Assembly (NCBI GenBank): GCA_019308145.1
Contig: JAFDIG010000106.1
Span: forward strand, 1-8,535
Length of the DNA stretch: 8,535 bases
From: Deltaproteobacteria bacterium
GTDB lineage: Bacteria > Desulfobacterota > JAFDIG01
Reading direction: 5' to 3'
The notes beneath the pieces were generated by a model. It searched no databases. It was given only the letters and a program-made list of their open reading frames with translations, and was not told the origin of the DNA. The position numbers were made by a program, and so were the translations under genes. Each line of letters begins with the position of its first letter. Positions within the stretch are counted from its first letter, which is position 1. Positions 6,821 to 8,535 of the stretch are shown here, in pieces.

Positions 6821-6826
6821 AAGGAA
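6821..6826 (+). promoter_or_regulatory. Ribosome binding site before the second WbbL-like gene
   Basis: AAGGAA starts one base after the TAA of the preceding gene and lies 5-6 nt before ATG 6832, the best Shine-Dalgarno match in the window. It fixes the start, which also matches the expected beginning of the GT-A fold. Confidence 0.65.
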
Positions 6827-6831
6827 GCTAT

Positions 6832-7695
6832 ATGATAGATCTTTCAGTAGTGATTGTTCATTACTGTCGCCCTTTATTGTTAAAAGAATGTCTTGAATCA
6901 CTTTTTAGACAAAAAACAAAATATAATATTGAAGTTATTGTGGTAGATAATGGTTCAAACATTTCAGGTATAAAAGAGATTCTTGATAAATTTCCTGGTA
7001 TTATACCTATTTTTTTAAAAAAAAATTTAGGTTATGGAGCAGCATGTAACCGTGGGTTTGCAAAAACAAAAGGAGAATTTACTCTTTTCATGAACGAGGA
7101 TACAGTTATACAATCAAAAGCTTTAGATGAGATGATCGAATTTGCCAGAGCAAAACCTCTTCTTGGAATTGAGGGTCCTAAAATACTAAACCAATCAGGA
7201 GAACTTCAATTATCTTATGGACCTTTTCCTACCATTATATCTGCTATATTTGATATATTTAAACCTAAAAATAAGCGTAAATATTATATAAAGGATTATG
7301 ATAAAGCACATCTTTGTAACTGGGTAACGGGTGCAGCTTTTATGATCAGGAGGAAAACAGCCGAACAGGTAGGACTTTTTGACGAAAACTACTTTCTTTA
7401 TTATGAGGATATTGACCTCTGTTTTAGAACAATAAAAAAAGGGTGGGAAATATGGTATAATCCTAAACCAGCTGTAATTCATAAACACCCTCATAATAGC
7501 CGAAATGAAAAGGATTTATATCTTGAAGGAATAATAAGAGAAAGCCATTTGTTTTTCCATAAAAAGCATTATGGATATTTAAATTTTTTGATCTTAAAAA
7601 CGCTCACTCTTCTTTATTTTTTATTGCTTTCTCTTGTTCCATCTTATCATGAAGAAGGTTTAAAACTTTTTAAAAAGGTGCTAATGATTAGATGA
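6832..7695 (+). CDS. WbbL-like GT2 glycosyltransferase
   Basis: 287 residues from ATG 6832. LSVVIVHYCRP (4-14) begins the fold; VVDNGSN (37-43) is the nucleotide loop; NLGYGAACNRG (65-75) precedes FMNEDT (86-91), where NED stands in place of the usual NPD or NND. NWVTGAAFMIRR (163-174) and FDENYFLYYEDIDLCFR (183-199) are strongly characteristic of WbbL-like GT2 enzymes, and VIHKHPHNS (215-223) supplies the distal histidines. A hydrophobic helix at about 249-269 may touch the membrane, but the basic tail seen in the neighbouring enzyme is missing. It would transfer rhamnose or another hexose to a lipid-linked intermediate. The gene ends in TGA 7693-7695, overlapping the ATG of the next gene by four bases (ATGA), so the two are translationally coupled. 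An A9 run (7017-7025) lies within the frame, but the frame is intact. Confidence 0.9.
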   Translation: MIDLSVVIVHYCRPLLLKECLESLFRQKTKYNIEVIVVDNGSNISGIKEILDKFPGIIPIFLKKNLGYGAACNRGFAKTKGEFTLFMNEDTVIQSKALDEMIEFARAKPLLGIEGPKILNQSGELQLSYGPFPTIISAIFDIFKPKNKRKYYIKDYDKAHLCNWVTGAAFMIRRKTAEQVGLFDENYFLYYEDIDLCFRTIKKGWEIWYNPKPAVIHKHPHNSRNEKDLYLEGIIRESHLFFHKKHYGYLNFLILKTLTLLYFLLLSLVPSYHEEGLKLFKKVLMIR

Positions 7696-8535
7696 CAGAA
7701 CCATTTGATCCTGAAAAAATCGCGATTGTCCATGACTGGATGACAAGCATGAGAGGTGGGGAGAAATGCCTTGAGCTTTTTTGTGAACTTTTCCCTCAAG
7801 CAACACTTTTTTCCCTTTTTCATGCAAAAGGAAAACTTTCGCCAGTAATAGAAAAAATGAAAATAAAATTATCATTTCTCCAAAATATACCAGGAATTAC
7901 CCATTATTACCGATATCTTTTGCCTCTTTTTCCTATTGCAATAGAAAGCTTAAAACTTCCGCCTGTAAAGGTTATTATATCATCAAGCCATTGTGTAGCA
8001 AAAGGGGTAATTCCACCAAAAGGAGCTTTTCATTTATGCTATTGTTTTACTCCTATGAGATATATATGGGATATGTATGAAGTTTATTTCAAAAAAGATC
8101 ATAACTTCTTTGTTTCTAAGTTCAGCAATCTTTTTGTAAATTATTTGAGAAAATGGGATATTAAAAGTACATCAAGGGTTGACCATTTTGTAGCTATCTC
8201 AAGATATGTTGCCGAAAGGATTAAAAGAATCTATAATAGGGATGCTGATGTTATTTATCCACCAGTTAATACAGATTTTTATCAACCAGACTATTCAAAA
8301 AAGAGAGAGGATTTCTTTTTTACAGTAGGAGCATTTGCCCCTTATAAAAGAACAGATCTTATAATTAAAGCCTTTAATAGATTGGGGTTTCCTTTAAAGA
8401 TTATTGGAACAGGTCAAGAAAAAAGAAGACTTAAAAATATGGCTAAACCAAATATAGAATTTCTTGGATGGCAGCCAGATGAAGTTGTAAGAAAATATTA
8501 TCAACGCTGTCGTGCTTTTGTTTTTGCAGGAGAAG
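7692..8535 (+). CDS. WbaZ-like GT4 mannosyltransferase, 3' end outside window
   Basis: The frame opens at ATG 7692, overlapping the previous stop as ATGA, with AAGGTG at 7675-7680, and runs open to the window end: 281 residues are visible, perhaps three quarters of a typical protein. KIAIVHDWMTSMRGGEKCLE (9-28) is the N-terminal GT-B strand and Gly-Gly loop of the WbaZ/MtfB-like GT4 group, and CYCFTPMRYIWDMYE (116-130) matches that group's conserved CHTPMRYiWD stretch, with Phe in place of the usual His. VAISRYVAERI (168-178), VIYPPVNTDFY (187-197) and VGAFAPYKRTDLIIKAF (212-228) lead into the donor-binding domain. The window ends at FVFAGE, right where the E-x7-E motif would begin. Known relatives transfer mannose from GDP-mannose in O-antigen synthesis, so GDP-mannose is the first donor to consider; this is inference from family. 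Confidence 0.9.
   Translation, partial: MTEPFDPEKIAIVHDWMTSMRGGEKCLELFCELFPQATLFSLFHAKGKLSPVIEKMKIKLSFLQNIPGITHYYRYLLPLFPIAIESLKLPPVKVIISSSHCVAKGVIPPKGAFHLCYCFTPMRYIWDMYEVYFKKDHNFFVSKFSNLFVNYLRKWDIKSTSRVDHFVAISRYVAERIKRIYNRDADVIYPPVNTDFYQPDYSKKREDFFFTVGAFAPYKRTDLIIKAFNRLGFPLKIIGTGQEKRRLKNMAKPNIEFLGWQPDEVVRKYYQRCRAFVFAGE

Overview
This window is a run of nine same-strand genes from a surface-polysaccharide (O-antigen, capsule or exopolysaccharide type) assembly locus. The DNA is very AT-rich, roughly one third G+C by eye, with heavy use of AAA, ATA, AGA and TTA codons and lysine/isoleucine-rich proteins. Gene starts are mostly bacterial in style, with purine-rich ribosome sites and short gaps or overlaps. 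The lineage cannot be fixed from the window. An AT-rich, possibly thermophilic or anaerobic bacterium fits, but that is only an impression.

Layout, left to right: (1) the 3' part of a GNAT-type N-acyltransferase (1-708); (2) a PIG-L/LmbE-type zinc deacetylase (698-1378); (3) a GT2 glycosyltransferase with a long C-terminal coiled coil (up to 2447), whose 5' end is abnormal; (4) a class I SAM methyltransferase (2452-3447); (5) a GT2 enzyme of the HGGTRN/TQDA rhamnosyltransferase-like type (3453-4424); a 181-bp non-coding gap; (6) a GT4 glycosyltransferase with a four-cysteine insert (4606-5844); (7) and (8) two adjacent WbbL-like GT2 enzymes (5851-6819 and 6832-7695); (9) the 5' part of a WbaZ-like GT4 mannosyltransferase (7692 to the window end). 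No tRNA, rRNA, CRISPR array or intact mobile element is visible.

Together the genes look like the part of a locus that builds and decorates a repeat unit. Six glycosyltransferases add sugars, the deacetylase/acyltransferase pair could exchange an N-acyl group on an amino sugar, and the methyltransferase could modify or cap the chain. No flippase, polymerase, ABC exporter, initiating phosphoglycosyltransferase or nucleotide-sugar synthesis gene lies inside the window, so the export route and the sugar set are unknown.

The points most worth a second look are: the gene 2/gene 3 junction, where the GT2 fold is clearly encoded but no legal start codon precedes it; the unusually regular 20-position heptad pattern in the tail of gene 3, next to a methyltransferase; and the 181-bp gap, which interrupts an otherwise tightly packed cluster and carries a short GC-rich patch. 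I see no evidence of a wholly new kind of system.
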